NCBI GenBank assembly: GCA_018400355.1
Contig: JAGYMV010000028.1
Span: 1 to 7,886 of the forward strand
Reading direction: 5' to 3'
Length of the DNA: 7,886 nucleotides
Source of the DNA: Wenzhouxiangella sp.
GTDB taxonomy: Bacteria > Pseudomonadota > Gammaproteobacteria > Xanthomonadales > Wenzhouxiangellaceae
Shown here: piece by piece, positions 1 through 6,069 of the stretch
Position numbering within the stretch: position 1 is the stretch's first letter
Layout: every line of letters begins with the position of its first letter
Notes under the pieces: model-generated
What the model saw: the letters and a program-made list of their open reading frames with translations, nothing else
Told to the model about the DNA's origin: nothing
The model's database searches: none
Program-made: the position numbers and the translations under genes

Positions 1-2
1 TA

Positions 3-362
3 CAGATCTATGGCTTACGAAACCCCATTGTCACCGATCTGATGGATCAGGCGCTGGTTGCTGAGCGGGACGGATCTTTCAACCAGGCCGTGGTGTTGTT
101 GGAACAAGCCCTGTTGATCGAGCCTCAAGCACCCGATATTTTGCAACAATTGGCCGAGGTTAGGCTGGAGCAAGGGCGCTGGCAGCAAGCCAAAGACCAT
201 GCGCTGGAATCCATTGAGTTGGGCCCACGCGTGGGCCATTTGTGCAAGAGGAATTGGCGGACTGTGGCGTTTGCCCACCGACAATTGGGTGATGAGCAAG
301 CGGCCGGCTGGGCCAATGCGCGTGTGCCTTTGTGTGAACGCAACCGGCCCGAACGCTTCTGA
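3..362 (+). CDS. TPR-repeat protein, C-terminal fragment (5' end outside window)
   Basis: The frame is open from the left edge to TGA at 360-362, giving about 119 residues. The first in-window ATG (42) lies inside the domain, so the true start is probably upstream. Two tandem helix-turn-helix units fit the tetratricopeptide pattern: one around D-Q-A-L-V-A-E-R-D-G through L-L-I-E-P, the next from A-P-D-I-L-Q-Q-L-A-E-V through S-I-E-L-G-P. A tail with N-W-R-T-V-A-F-A-H-R-Q-L-G-D follows. From memory, small TPR proteins (often lipoproteins) with a similar N-W-x-x-I-A-x-A-R-R-x-L-G-D tail sit near yoaA in some gammaproteobacteria. TPRs bind other proteins; the partner here is unknown. The fragment cannot show whether a signal peptide or lipobox exists. 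It lies 3 nt upstream of yoaA in the same reading frame, suggesting co-transcription. Confidence 0.8.
   Translation, partial: QIYGLRNPIVTDLMDQALVAERDGSFNQAVVLLEQALLIEPQAPDILQQLAEVRLEQGRWQQAKDHALESIELGPRVGHLCKRNWRTVAFAHRQLGDEQAAGWANARVPLCERNRPERF
222..237. repeat. 16-bp perfect palindrome inside the TPR gene
   Basis: The sequence GGCCCACG/CGTGGGCC is its own reverse complement. As RNA it could form a 6-bp GC-rich stem (GGCCCA/UGGGCC) with a CGCG tetraloop. It encodes part of G-P-R-V-G-H in the TPR protein. It is not followed by a U-tract, so it is not a classical terminator. Its role, if any, is unknown. Confidence 0.5.
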
Positions 363-365
363 GTT

Positions 366-2297
366 GTGCCCTCGGTGTCAGTTCAACAACTCTCTGATCT
401 TTTCGGGCCGGGCAGTGAGCTCGAGCAGCTGATCGGGCGGTTTTCTCCTAGGCCGGGTCAATTGATCATGGCGCAAGCCATCGAAGAGGCCCTGTTGGAT
501 CAAAAAGATCTGGTGGTGGAGGCGGCCACAGGCACAGGCAAGACACTGGCCTATTTGTTGCCCATCTTGTTGCACGCTGAGCGTGCAATCATTTCAACAG
601 GCACACTCAATCTTCAAGACCAATTGTTCAACCGCGATCTCCCGTTGGCGTTGAAGGCGTTGGGGATTGAAAAAGAGACGGCGCTTTTAAAGGGCCGATC
701 GAACTATTTGTGCCTGCACCGTCTGGAGCAACATGGGCAAGATGAAGGCATTCGAGATGGTGACTGGGCCGAGGATTTTTCGGCGGTCTCGGCGTGGGCC
801 AGACACACATTAACAGGTGATGTGGCTGAGCTAGATACCGTTGGGACCGATTCTGGCGTGTGGCCATTGGTCACGTCCACCCAAGACAATTGTTTGGGCA
901 GTGAGTGCCCTTTGTTTTCCAAATGCCATGTGGTGCGTGCCAGAAGACAGGCGCAGTCAGCGGATTTGGTGGTGGTCAATCACCATTTGTTGTTTGCTGA
1001 TCTTTCGCTCAAGCAAACGGGTTTTGGGGAGGTGCTGCCGGGTGCTGATGTGATGGTGATTGATGAGGCGCATCAAATCCCAGACACAGCCATGCGGTTT
1101 TTTTCTCAAGGGATGAGTGCTTGGCAGGTCAGAGAGCTGACTCGGGATACGCTGGTGGCCTGTGGACAGGCCTCTGGTGCGCTGGCCATCCTTCGCAAAC
1201 CCATTGAAGGCGTTCGTTCGGCTGTTGACCAAGCCATGGCCCGCTTTGTTGATTTGCCAGCCAAAGGCGAGTTTGCAAAGATTGCCAGCACTGTTCCACA
1301 GCTCGAGGCATTGATAAAGGCATTGCGTCAGTTAGAGCAAGCACTGTCGCAGGTGGCCGATCAGAGCCGAGATCTGTCCCAATGTTTGGAGCGGGCCAGT
1401 TCGCTGGAGAAAAGGCTGGGCCATTTTGTAGCGGGTGATCGCGATCACATTCGGTGGTTTTCCAACCGCAATGGCCGCTTCTCACTGAATCTGACGCCCT
1501 TGGATATTGCAACACCTCTCAAAGAAATTCGAGCTCAAACGCCCGCCACCTGGATCATGACTTCAGCCACGCTGGCTGTGGCGGGTCAATTTGATCACTT
1601 CACCACTCGCCTTGGCCTAGATGATTGCCGAGAACTGACCATACCGACGCCATTTGACTATGCGCGCCAAACGCGTCTTTGGTTGCCAAAGGATTTGCCC
1701 GAACCCTCCAGCCCAAACCACACTCAAGCCTTACTCGAGCAGGTCACACCGCTGATGAAGGCCAGCCAAGGAAGGGCCTTTTTGCTCTTCACTTCACACC
1801 GTGCGCTGCGCCAAGCGGCCGTTTGGTTGCGTGCGAATACAGATTTTAATTTACAGGTTCAAGAGGAAGCCACGCGACGGGTGTTGTTGGAGCGCTTTCT
1901 ATCTGAGCCCAACTCTGTGCTACTGGGTGCGGCGAGTTTCTGGGAGGGTGTGGATGTTCCCGGGATGTCACTGAGTGTGGTGGTGATTGATAAACTGCCC
2001 TTCGCACCTCCCGATGACCCCATTTTGGAGGCCACCATCAAAGCAGCAACGGAAAGAGGGGAGCGGGCTTTTGCAACCGTTCAGATTCCCCATGCTGTTT
2101 TGAGCCTGAAGCAAGGGGTGGGCCGCCTCATTCGCCAAGCCGAAGACTTTGGCGTCATGGTCATTGGTGATCCACGCATTAAGACCCGCTCCTATGGGCG
2201 CATATTTTTGAAGAGTTTGCCAAACATGACAGAGGTGGGAGAAATTGATGAAGCCATTGATTTCTTGTATGGACAGTTTCATGAAAGTGATGCTTGA
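366..2297 (+). CDS. yoaA: YoaA, DinG/XPD-family Fe-S ATP-dependent DNA helicase
   Basis: This 643-residue superfamily 2 helicase is close in length and motif order to E. coli YoaA (about 636 aa). Walker A A-T-G-T-G-K-T is at about 54-60, the DEAH box V-I-D-E-A-H at 231-236, motif III-like T-S-A-T-L at 399-403, motif V G-A-A-S-F-W-E-G-V-D at 521-530 and motif VI Q-G-V-G-R-L-I-R at 583-590. Four cysteines (116, 176, 181, 187; in Y-L-C and N-C-L-G-S-E-C-P-L-F-S-K-C) match the iron-sulfur cluster ligands of XPD-like 5'-3' helicases. E. coli YoaA pairs with the clamp-loader subunit HolC and helps repair stalled or damaged forks; a similar role is inferred here. The start is GTG at 366, 3 nt after the upstream stop. 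GTG at 375 is the alternative; neither has a strong Shine-Dalgarno site. The 3-nt gap to tsaB suggests coupled expression, and yoaA-tsaB adjacency is also known in E. coli. Confidence 0.95.
   Translation: MPSVSVQQLSDLFGPGSELEQLIGRFSPRPGQLIMAQAIEEALLDQKDLVVEAATGTGKTLAYLLPILLHAERAIISTGTLNLQDQLFNRDLPLALKALGIEKETALLKGRSNYLCLHRLEQHGQDEGIRDGDWAEDFSAVSAWARHTLTGDVAELDTVGTDSGVWPLVTSTQDNCLGSECPLFSKCHVVRARRQAQSADLVVVNHHLLFADLSLKQTGFGEVLPGADVMVIDEAHQIPDTAMRFFSQGMSAWQVRELTRDTLVACGQASGALAILRKPIEGVRSAVDQAMARFVDLPAKGEFAKIASTVPQLEALIKALRQLEQALSQVADQSRDLSQCLERASSLEKRLGHFVAGDRDHIRWFSNRNGRFSLNLTPLDIATPLKEIRAQTPATWIMTSATLAVAGQFDHFTTRLGLDDCRELTIPTPFDYARQTRLWLPKDLPEPSSPNHTQALLEQVTPLMKASQGRAFLLFTSHRALRQAAVWLRANTDFNLQVQEEATRRVLLERFLSEPNSVLLGAASFWEGVDVPGMSLSVVVIDKLPFAPPDDPILEATIKAATERGERAFATVQIPHAVLSLKQGVGRLIRQAEDFGVMVIGDPRIKTRSYGRIFLKSLPNMTEVGEIDEAIDFLYGQFHESDA
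1435..1448. repeat. 14-bp perfect palindrome containing two GATC sites, inside yoaA
   Basis: GTGATCG/CGATCAC is self-complementary and carries two GATC tetramers 6 bp apart, encoding G-D-R-D-H of YoaA. By simple composition about one 14-bp palindrome is expected every 16 kb, so chance is a sufficient explanation. Confidence 0.3.
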
Positions 2298-2300
2298 GCA

Positions 2301-2963
2301 ATGAATCTACTGGCATTTGAAACCGCCACTGAGCGGATGTCTTTGGCGCTCGAGTTCAATGGGCGTGTGTGGGTGGAGGAAACAGGAAATGAGGTGCGTC
2401 ACTCCAAGATTCTTTTGCCCGTGATTGAAAAACTGTTGGCTGATGCTGGGACAACATTCTCAGATCTTGACGGTCTGGTGGTGGGCACGGGTCCTGGTAG
2501 TTTCACCAGCCTTCGAATCGGGTTGGCGGTGGCGCAGGGCCTGTCATTGGCGCACCAGGTGCCCATTTATCCTGTCTCGAGTCTGTTGAATGTGGCCGCA
2601 AGCTGCCAGACATCGAGACAGGCTTTGGTGGTCATGGATGCGCGCATGGGTGAGGTCTATACCCAGCGATTTGAGTGTGTTGAGTCAAGCCATCAGCCCA
2701 GTGGCCAGTGGCAACCAATCAGTGATCCAGCAGTGGTTGTGCCCGAAGAGGTGTCATTGCCCAAAGAACATGCCCAGCTGGCGGTCGTTGGCAGCGGGCT
2801 TATTGCCCATGAGGCCATTCTCACAAAGGCTCTGCGGCGTGATGGGGTGGCCTGGGATCCAGCAGCCATGCCATCGGCTGTGCGTGCGCTTGGTTTGCGG
2901 GGGCCTGGTGTTGAGCCGTGGGCATTGCAGCCAAACTATGTGCGCAACAACGTCACCCATTGA
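2301..2963 (+). CDS. tsaB: TsaB, tRNA N6-threonylcarbamoyladenosine (t6A) biosynthesis protein
   Basis: This 220-residue protein of the ASKHA-fold TsaB/YeaZ family (E. coli about 231 aa) is the non-catalytic partner of TsaD. With TsaD and TsaE it transfers threonylcarbamoyl from threonylcarbamoyl-AMP to A37 of ANN-decoding tRNAs in the cytoplasm. Visible hallmarks are the N-terminal L-A-F-E-T-A-T strand-turn (4-10), H34 before I-L-L-P, the G-P-G-S-F-T-S-L-R-I-G loop (64-74), D-A-R-M-G-E-V-Y (113-120) and the C-terminal Y-V-R-N-N-V (213-218). The loop usually reads F-T-G; here residue 70 is Ser, a mild oddity. ATG at 2301 lies 3 nt after the yoaA stop with no clear Shine-Dalgarno site, pointing to translational coupling. 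Its 3' end converges on rapZ 24 nt away. Confidence 0.95.
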   Translation: MNLLAFETATERMSLALEFNGRVWVEETGNEVRHSKILLPVIEKLLADAGTTFSDLDGLVVGTGPGSFTSLRIGLAVAQGLSLAHQVPIYPVSSLLNVAASCQTSRQALVVMDARMGEVYTQRFECVESSHQPSGQWQPISDPAVVVPEEVSLPKEHAQLAVVGSGLIAHEAILTKALRRDGVAWDPAAMPSAVRALGLRGPGVEPWALQPNYVRNNVTH

Positions 2964-2965
2964 TG

Positions 2966-2978
2966 GCTTGACTCAAGC
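2966..2978. terminator. Possible short hairpin between convergent tsaB and rapZ
   Basis: In the 24-nt gap GCTTG-ACT-CAAGC forms a 5-bp stem with a 3-nt loop, readable on either strand. No U-tract follows on either side, so intrinsic termination would be weak. Overlapping 3' ends or Rho-dependent termination are equally possible. Confidence 0.25.
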
Positions 2979-2987
2979 TAGGCGGAA

Positions 2988-3854
2988 CTAGACCAGTTCG
3001 CGATGGAAAGTCCGCACCCGAAGCTGTGTGGCATTGAGCGTTTGGGCGATGGATTCTGCCAGATAGACCGACCGATGTTGACCCCCAGTACACCCAATGG
3101 CGATCGTCAACAGGCTTCTCTGGCCACCCGCCAAAGAGGGAATCCAGCGGTTTAGAAACGACACGATGTCTTGTTTGAATTCGTCCACTTCAGGGTGAGA
3201 CTGAAGCCAGGCAATAACCACTTCATCGCGCCCATCGAACGGCCTGAGTGCTTTGTCCCAGTGTGGGTTGGGTAAGCCTCTGGCATCAAATAAGAAGTCA
3301 ATCTCCCGTGGCACGCCTCGTTTGAAAGCAAACGACTCGATCACAATGGTCTGAATCCCAGGATCGAGGTCGTTGCCGGCCAGGCGCCAGATTTTGTGGC
3401 GCAACTGGTGAATGTTGTTTTCCGAGGTATCGATGGTGTGTTCAGCGCGCTCTCGGATGGGGTTCAGTAGCTTGCGTTCCTGCTCAATGGCCTGAGCCAG
3501 GCCAGCCTCACCAATCAAAGGGTGTCGCCGCCTTGTTTCGCTGAATCGCCTCATCAAGACATCGTTGTTGGCTTCAATAAACACCAACATCACTTGGAGA
3601 TTGGCTGAGAGTTGGTCTAAAGTCGCGGTGACTTCATTGAGGCCTTGCTCGCCGATTCGAACATCCATGCCAATGGCGACACGCTGATAACGCTGGGGTT
3701 GGTCTTGGACCTCTTGCACCATCCCCTTGAGCAGCGGGCCGGGCAGGTTGTCGACACAATAAAACCCCAGATCCTCTAAGGCATCAAGCGCACTTGACTT
3801 GCCACCGCCTGATAGGCCGGTGATGATCATGAGTTGGGGCTTGTTACTCTCCAT
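2988..3854 (-). CDS. rapZ: RapZ, P-loop RNase adapter / nucleotide-binding regulator
   Basis: This 288-residue protein is full length for the family (E. coli RapZ 284 aa). The N-terminal Walker A G-L-S-G-G-G-K-S is at 13-20, followed by the family block L-E-D-L-G-F-Y-C-V-D-N-L-P (26-38) and the R-R-F-S-E-T-R-R-R-H-P-L helix (102-113). The C-terminal phosphate-binding block G-C-T-G-G-Q-H-R-S-V-Y-L-A-E is at 254-267. In E. coli, RapZ senses glucosamine-6-phosphate, binds sRNAs GlmY/GlmZ and delivers GlmZ to RNase E, which sets GlmS levels. Here the protein ends H-R-E-L-V without the Lys/Arg-rich tail that E. coli uses to bind RNA, so sRNA binding is uncertain. The ATG at 3854 overlaps the ptsN 3' end by 11 nt, implying coupling. 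It is the last gene of the block; no ptsO follows. Stop is TAG at 2988-2990. Confidence 0.95.
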   Translation of the reverse strand: MESNKPQLMIITGLSGGGKSSALDALEDLGFYCVDNLPGPLLKGMVQEVQDQPQRYQRVAIGMDVRIGEQGLNEVTATLDQLSANLQVMLVFIEANNDVLMRRFSETRRRHPLIGEAGLAQAIEQERKLLNPIRERAEHTIDTSENNIHQLRHKIWRLAGNDLDPGIQTIVIESFAFKRGVPREIDFLFDARGLPNPHWDKALRPFDGRDEVVIAWLQSHPEVDEFKQDIVSFLNRWIPSLAGGQRSLLTIAIGCTGGQHRSVYLAESIAQTLNATQLRVRTFHRELV

Positions 3855-4296
3855 ACTGCATCAGAGTCAGCAATGTCTCAGGGTTCTCTGCCACCCGAAC
3901 AGAATCGAGTTGGTCTGGATCTTTGAAAAATTCAGCCAGATTGGCAAGCAGTTTGAGGTGGGCATCGCTACATTCTTCGGGGATGGCCAGGGCGAAAAAC
4001 AGATCCACTTTTTGCTGATCGGGGGCATCAAAATCAATCGGCTTTTTTAGCCGAATGAGCGCGCCCACAATGTCTTGCTGCCCTTGGTTTCTGCCATGTG
4101 GGATGGCGACGCCAAACCCCAAGCCAGTTGATCCGAGTCGCTCGCGCTGACATAGGCTTTCAAATATGTCTCGCTCGGCGGCGCTGTTGGCATCTTTGGC
4201 CAGCAAGGCCGCTACTTTTTCTAGCAGCGTCTTTTTGCTTGAAGCGGTGACATCGAGCCGAATTCGGTCTGCCGTTAGAACGTCTGCCAGTTGCAT
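3844..4296 (-). CDS. ptsN: PtsN, EIIA-Ntr phosphoacceptor of the nitrogen phosphotransferase system
   Basis: This 150-residue PTS EIIA type-2 domain is slightly shorter than E. coli PtsN (163 aa). The phosphoacceptor is H67 in G-V-A-I-P-H-G-R, and the second conserved histidine, H113, lies in D-A-H-L-K-L-L. L-K-K-P-I-D-F-D-A (83-91) is also typical. In the Ntr PTS, phosphate passes from EI-Ntr (PtsP) to NPr (PtsO) to PtsN, whose phosphorylation state regulates potassium transport, nitrogen metabolism and envelope stress partners. ptsP and ptsO are not in this window. The gene starts 14 nt after hpf with only a weak GAG upstream and overlaps rapZ by 11 nt. Oddity: an in-frame A-AAA-AAG heptamer at codons 83-85 (separate entry). 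Confidence 0.95.
   Translation of the reverse strand: MQLADVLTADRIRLDVTASSKKTLLEKVAALLAKDANSAAERDIFESLCQRERLGSTGLGFGVAIPHGRNQGQQDIVGALIRLKKPIDFDAPDQQKVDLFFALAIPEECSDAHLKLLANLAEFFKDPDQLDSVRVAENPETLLTLMQYGE
4034..4054 (-). promoter_or_regulatory. Candidate -1 ribosomal slippery site with hairpin and -1 stop in ptsN
   Basis: On the minus strand codons CTA AAA AAG (L83 K84 K85) present A-AAA-AAG at 4048-4042, the heptamer used in E. coli dnaX. It sits in the loop of a 6-bp stem TCGGCT/AGCCGA (4054-4049 and 4043-4038). A -1 slip would add Ala-Asp and stop at TGA 4034-4036, leaving an 87-residue protein that keeps H67. No strong upstream Shine-Dalgarno stimulator is visible and only a weak downstream stem. 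Function is hypothetical. Confidence 0.25.
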
Positions 4297-4310
4297 GGGG
4301 TTTGTCTCAG

Positions 4311-4610
4311 TTAGCGATGGTGATCGGTGACTTTGCTTTTGTGGCGACGCACCTGCCGATCGAGCTTGTCAGCCAACTCATCGATGGCTGCGTACATGTC
4401 TTCGGCATCGGCTTCTGCATGAATGGGGTTGGTCCGCCCACCCACATTAATGGTGCCTTCGGCGGTATGTACCAGCTTTTCTAATTTGAGAACAAAGTGG
4501 GCAGACGTGAGGTTTTCGAAATGACGCTCAATGCGCTGTGTTTTCTCAGTCACGTACGCGCGCAAGGCCTCAGTGATTTCCACATTTTGTCCAGAGATTT
4601 CAATTTGCAT
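4311..4610 (-). CDS. hpf: HPF, ribosome hibernation promoting factor (short form)
   Basis: This 99-residue protein matches the short HPF/YfiA family (E. coli HPF 95 aa). It begins M-Q-I-E-I-S-G-Q-N-V-E-I-T-E-A-L and has the expected beta-alpha-beta-beta-beta-alpha pattern. The family block I-H-A-E-A-D-A-E-D-M-Y-A-A-I-D-E-L-A-D-K-L-D-R-Q (63-86) and the basic tail H-K-S-K (90-93) are present. It lacks the C-terminal dimerisation domain of long HPF, so in E. coli-like species it would act with RMF to form 100S ribosomes in stationary phase. It binds the 30S subunit in the mRNA/tRNA channel. It lies in its classical place directly after rpoN, with an unusually strong Shine-Dalgarno site for this block, consistent with higher translation than its neighbours. 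Confidence 0.95.
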   Translation of the reverse strand: MQIEISGQNVEITEALRAYVTEKTQRIERHFENLTSAHFVLKLEKLVHTAEGTINVGGRTNPIHAEADAEDMYAAIDELADKLDRQVRRHKSKVTDHHR

Positions 4611-4620
4611 CGTCTAAGTG

Positions 4621-4627
4621 CTCCTCC
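4621..4627 (-). promoter_or_regulatory. Strong Shine-Dalgarno site of hpf
   Basis: GGAGGAG on the minus strand lies 10 nt before the hpf ATG. It is the best ribosome-binding site in the window and fixes the hpf start. Confidence 0.7.
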
Positions 4628-4634
4628 ACCAATA

Positions 4635-4670
4635 GATGATCATCATGCCACAAAGAAAATTGAGATGATC
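4635..4670 (-). other. Inverted repeat in the rpoN-hpf intergenic region
   Basis: The 59-nt gap is the longest in the minus-strand block. GATCATC (4670-4664, touching the rpoN stop) can pair with GATGATC (4644-4638), leaving a 19-nt loop. The second arm is also part of a 10-bp perfect palindrome GATGATCATC (4635-4644). No U-tract follows, so it resembles an mRNA processing or stability element more than a terminator. It does not cover the hpf ribosome-binding site. Confidence 0.3.
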
Positions 4671-6058
4671 TATCGTGTCCAGTTGTGCATATTTCGGCGC
4701 TGTTTCGAGCCATCAATGCCCATTTTCTCACGGTACTTTGTGACTGTCCTACGAGCAATTTTAACCCCTTTGCTGCCGAGGCGGGCGGCGATGGCTTGAT
4801 CAGACAGCGGTGACTGTTTGTCTTCCTGGCCAATCAGACCACGGATCTGCTCCTGAACGGCTTTGTTGCTGATCACGCCTTGTGTTTGATGGGCAATTTG
4901 CCCACAAAATAGAGATTTGAGCTCAATCAGGCCCTGTGGTGTTTGGGCGTACTTCCCCCGACACGTTCGGGAGATGGTTGAGACATGGACGCCAAGTTCG
5001 TCTGCCAGTGTCGCCTGTGTCAGTGGCTGCATGGCCTGCGGGCCCTCTCTAAGAAACCTGCTTTGGTGGCTGACCAAAGCCATGGCAACGCGGACCAGCG
5101 TTTGATGTCTCAGTGCCAGTGCACCCATTAAAGTGATGGCTTCTTTGCGCTGGTTGTTTAAATAAGAACGATCTGATGCGCTGGCGTTTTTAATCAAGCG
5201 ATCATACGTATCATTCAGGCGAAGCGTCGGAATGTGGCTGTGGTTAAAAGACACCTGCCAGCCATCTTGGGCCTCGCGGCTGGGAGCTGGGTAGACATAC
5301 AGATCTGGAATGAGGTGTCTGCTATCCAGTGCGCCAAACCCCGTACCGGGGTGGGGGTTTAGCGTCTGTATGAGCTCGAAAGCCGATTGAATGCATGACT
5401 CATCGACATCCAGCAGCCGAGCCAGCGTTTCTAGACGGCCACGTCCAAGCTTTTGAAAATGATGGTCAATCAAATGAACGGCTAGGCCGTGGTGTGGGTG
5501 GCTTTGATGGTGTGTGAGCAACTGTGTTCTTAGCGCCTCTTCAACGGTGAGGGCGCCAACGCCTGGTGGGTCAAAACGCTGCACTTTTTTTAGTGCGCCT
5601 TCGACTTGATGGACGTCAATGGCATGATTTCCAATGGTCTGTTTAAGCGACTCAGTGACCTCTTCGACCGATGCGCTCAATAGGCCTCTCTCATCGATAT
5701 GGTCAATAATGCCCAGCGCCAGGTCATGTTCGGCATCGCTTAACATCGAGTGATTGGCTTGCCAGCGCAAATGCTCTGCCAGTGAGTGTTGACTGGTATC
5801 GGTTGCCCACTGCATTGGGTCACTGTTGATGTGAGCTGGTGTTTGATTGGGAAAGGCCGGTTCGCTCTCGGATGGGGTCTCTCTAGGATCGGCATGCAAT
5901 GCATCCAGATCGACTAAGGGGTTGGTTTCAGCGACTTGTTTGATGTGCCCAATCAGCTCGATGCGCGTCAATTGCATCAAGCCGATGGCATGCCGAACTT
6001 GAGGTGAGAGCTGAAGTTTCTGTGTGACTTTGAGCTGAAGCTTCGTGCTGGGTGGCAT
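4670..6058 (-). CDS. rpoN: RpoN, RNA polymerase sigma-54 factor
   Basis: This 462-residue protein compares with 477 in E. coli. Region I (about 6-50) is the activator-interaction segment L-Q-L-K-V-T-Q-K-L-Q-L-S-P-Q with the helix L-M-Q-L-T-R-I-E-L and N-P-L. A short acidic region II (about 51-90) follows. The core-binding part contains F-D-P-P-G-V-G-A (162-169). The helix-turn-helix T-L-A-D-E-L-G-V-H-V-S-T-I-S-R is near 350-364, then K-Y-A-Q-T-P-Q-G. The RpoN box A-R-R-T-V-T-K-Y-R-E at 435-444 reads the -24 element. It directs transcription from -24/-12 promoters with AAA+ activators, commonly for nitrogen, motility and envelope genes. ATG at 6058 is 11 nt after the lptB stop with no clear Shine-Dalgarno site, so coupling is likely. 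Some core positions differ from the usual consensus (see findings). Confidence 0.96.
   Translation of the reverse strand: MPPSTKLQLKVTQKLQLSPQVRHAIGLMQLTRIELIGHIKQVAETNPLVDLDALHADPRETPSESEPAFPNQTPAHINSDPMQWATDTSQHSLAEHLRWQANHSMLSDAEHDLALGIIDHIDERGLLSASVEEVTESLKQTIGNHAIDVHQVEGALKKVQRFDPPGVGALTVEEALRTQLLTHHQSHPHHGLAVHLIDHHFQKLGRGRLETLARLLDVDESCIQSAFELIQTLNPHPGTGFGALDSRHLIPDLYVYPAPSREAQDGWQVSFNHSHIPTLRLNDTYDRLIKNASASDRSYLNNQRKEAITLMGALALRHQTLVRVAMALVSHQSRFLREGPQAMQPLTQATLADELGVHVSTISRTCRGKYAQTPQGLIELKSLFCGQIAHQTQGVISNKAVQEQIRGLIGQEDKQSPLSDQAIAARLGSKGVKIARRTVTKYREKMGIDGSKQRRNMHNWTR
5571..5596 (-). promoter_or_regulatory. A7 tract / candidate slippery site in a hairpin loop, inside rpoN
   Basis: Codons CTA AAA AAA (L156 K157 K158) form A-AAA-AAA at 5591-5585, in the loop of a 5-bp stem GCACT/AGTGC (5596-5592 and 5585-5581). 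A -1 slip, by the ribosome or RNA polymerase, would add S-A-A-F and end at TGA 5571-5573, giving about 162 residues. These would contain region I and part of the core-binding domain but no DNA-binding part. This is a sequence match only. Confidence 0.2.
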
Positions 6059-6069
6059 GGCTTGAAAGA

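Noticed and set aside
1435..1448. 14-bp GTGATCGCGATCAC palindrome as an operator or HIP-type element
   Set aside because: One such palindrome is not surprising in 7.9 kb, it lies mid-gene in yoaA, and no second copy was seen.
1129..1515. 128-codon open frame on the minus strand inside yoaA
   Set aside because: It lies wholly opposite a strongly supported helicase gene, its translation has no recognisable domain, and it has the composition expected of an antisense shadow.
1968..2282. 104-codon minus-strand frame inside the 3' part of yoaA
   Set aside because: It is antisense to conserved helicase motifs V and VI; no plausible ribosome-binding site or domain.
2590..2991. 133-codon plus-strand frame overlapping tsaB
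   Set aside because: It is out of frame with conserved tsaB motifs, rich in Trp, Cys and Arg, and shows no family pattern.
3308..3324. TGGCACG followed by GTTTG, resembling a sigma-54 -24/-12 promoter
   Set aside because: The GC of the -12 element is missing at the required 10-nt spacing, and the site is antisense inside rapZ with no gene to drive.
4600..4833. 77-codon minus-strand frame spanning the rpoN end and the rpoN-hpf gap
   Set aside because: It is a second frame over the RpoN box and C-terminus, where the real protein is unambiguous, and it ends in the hpf start.
5336..5360. C-rich/G-rich inverted repeat (ACCCCG-TAC-CGGGGT and neighbours)
   Set aside because: It encodes the conserved L-N-P-H-P-G-T-G-F-G stretch of RpoN; amino-acid constraint on Pro and Gly codons explains it.
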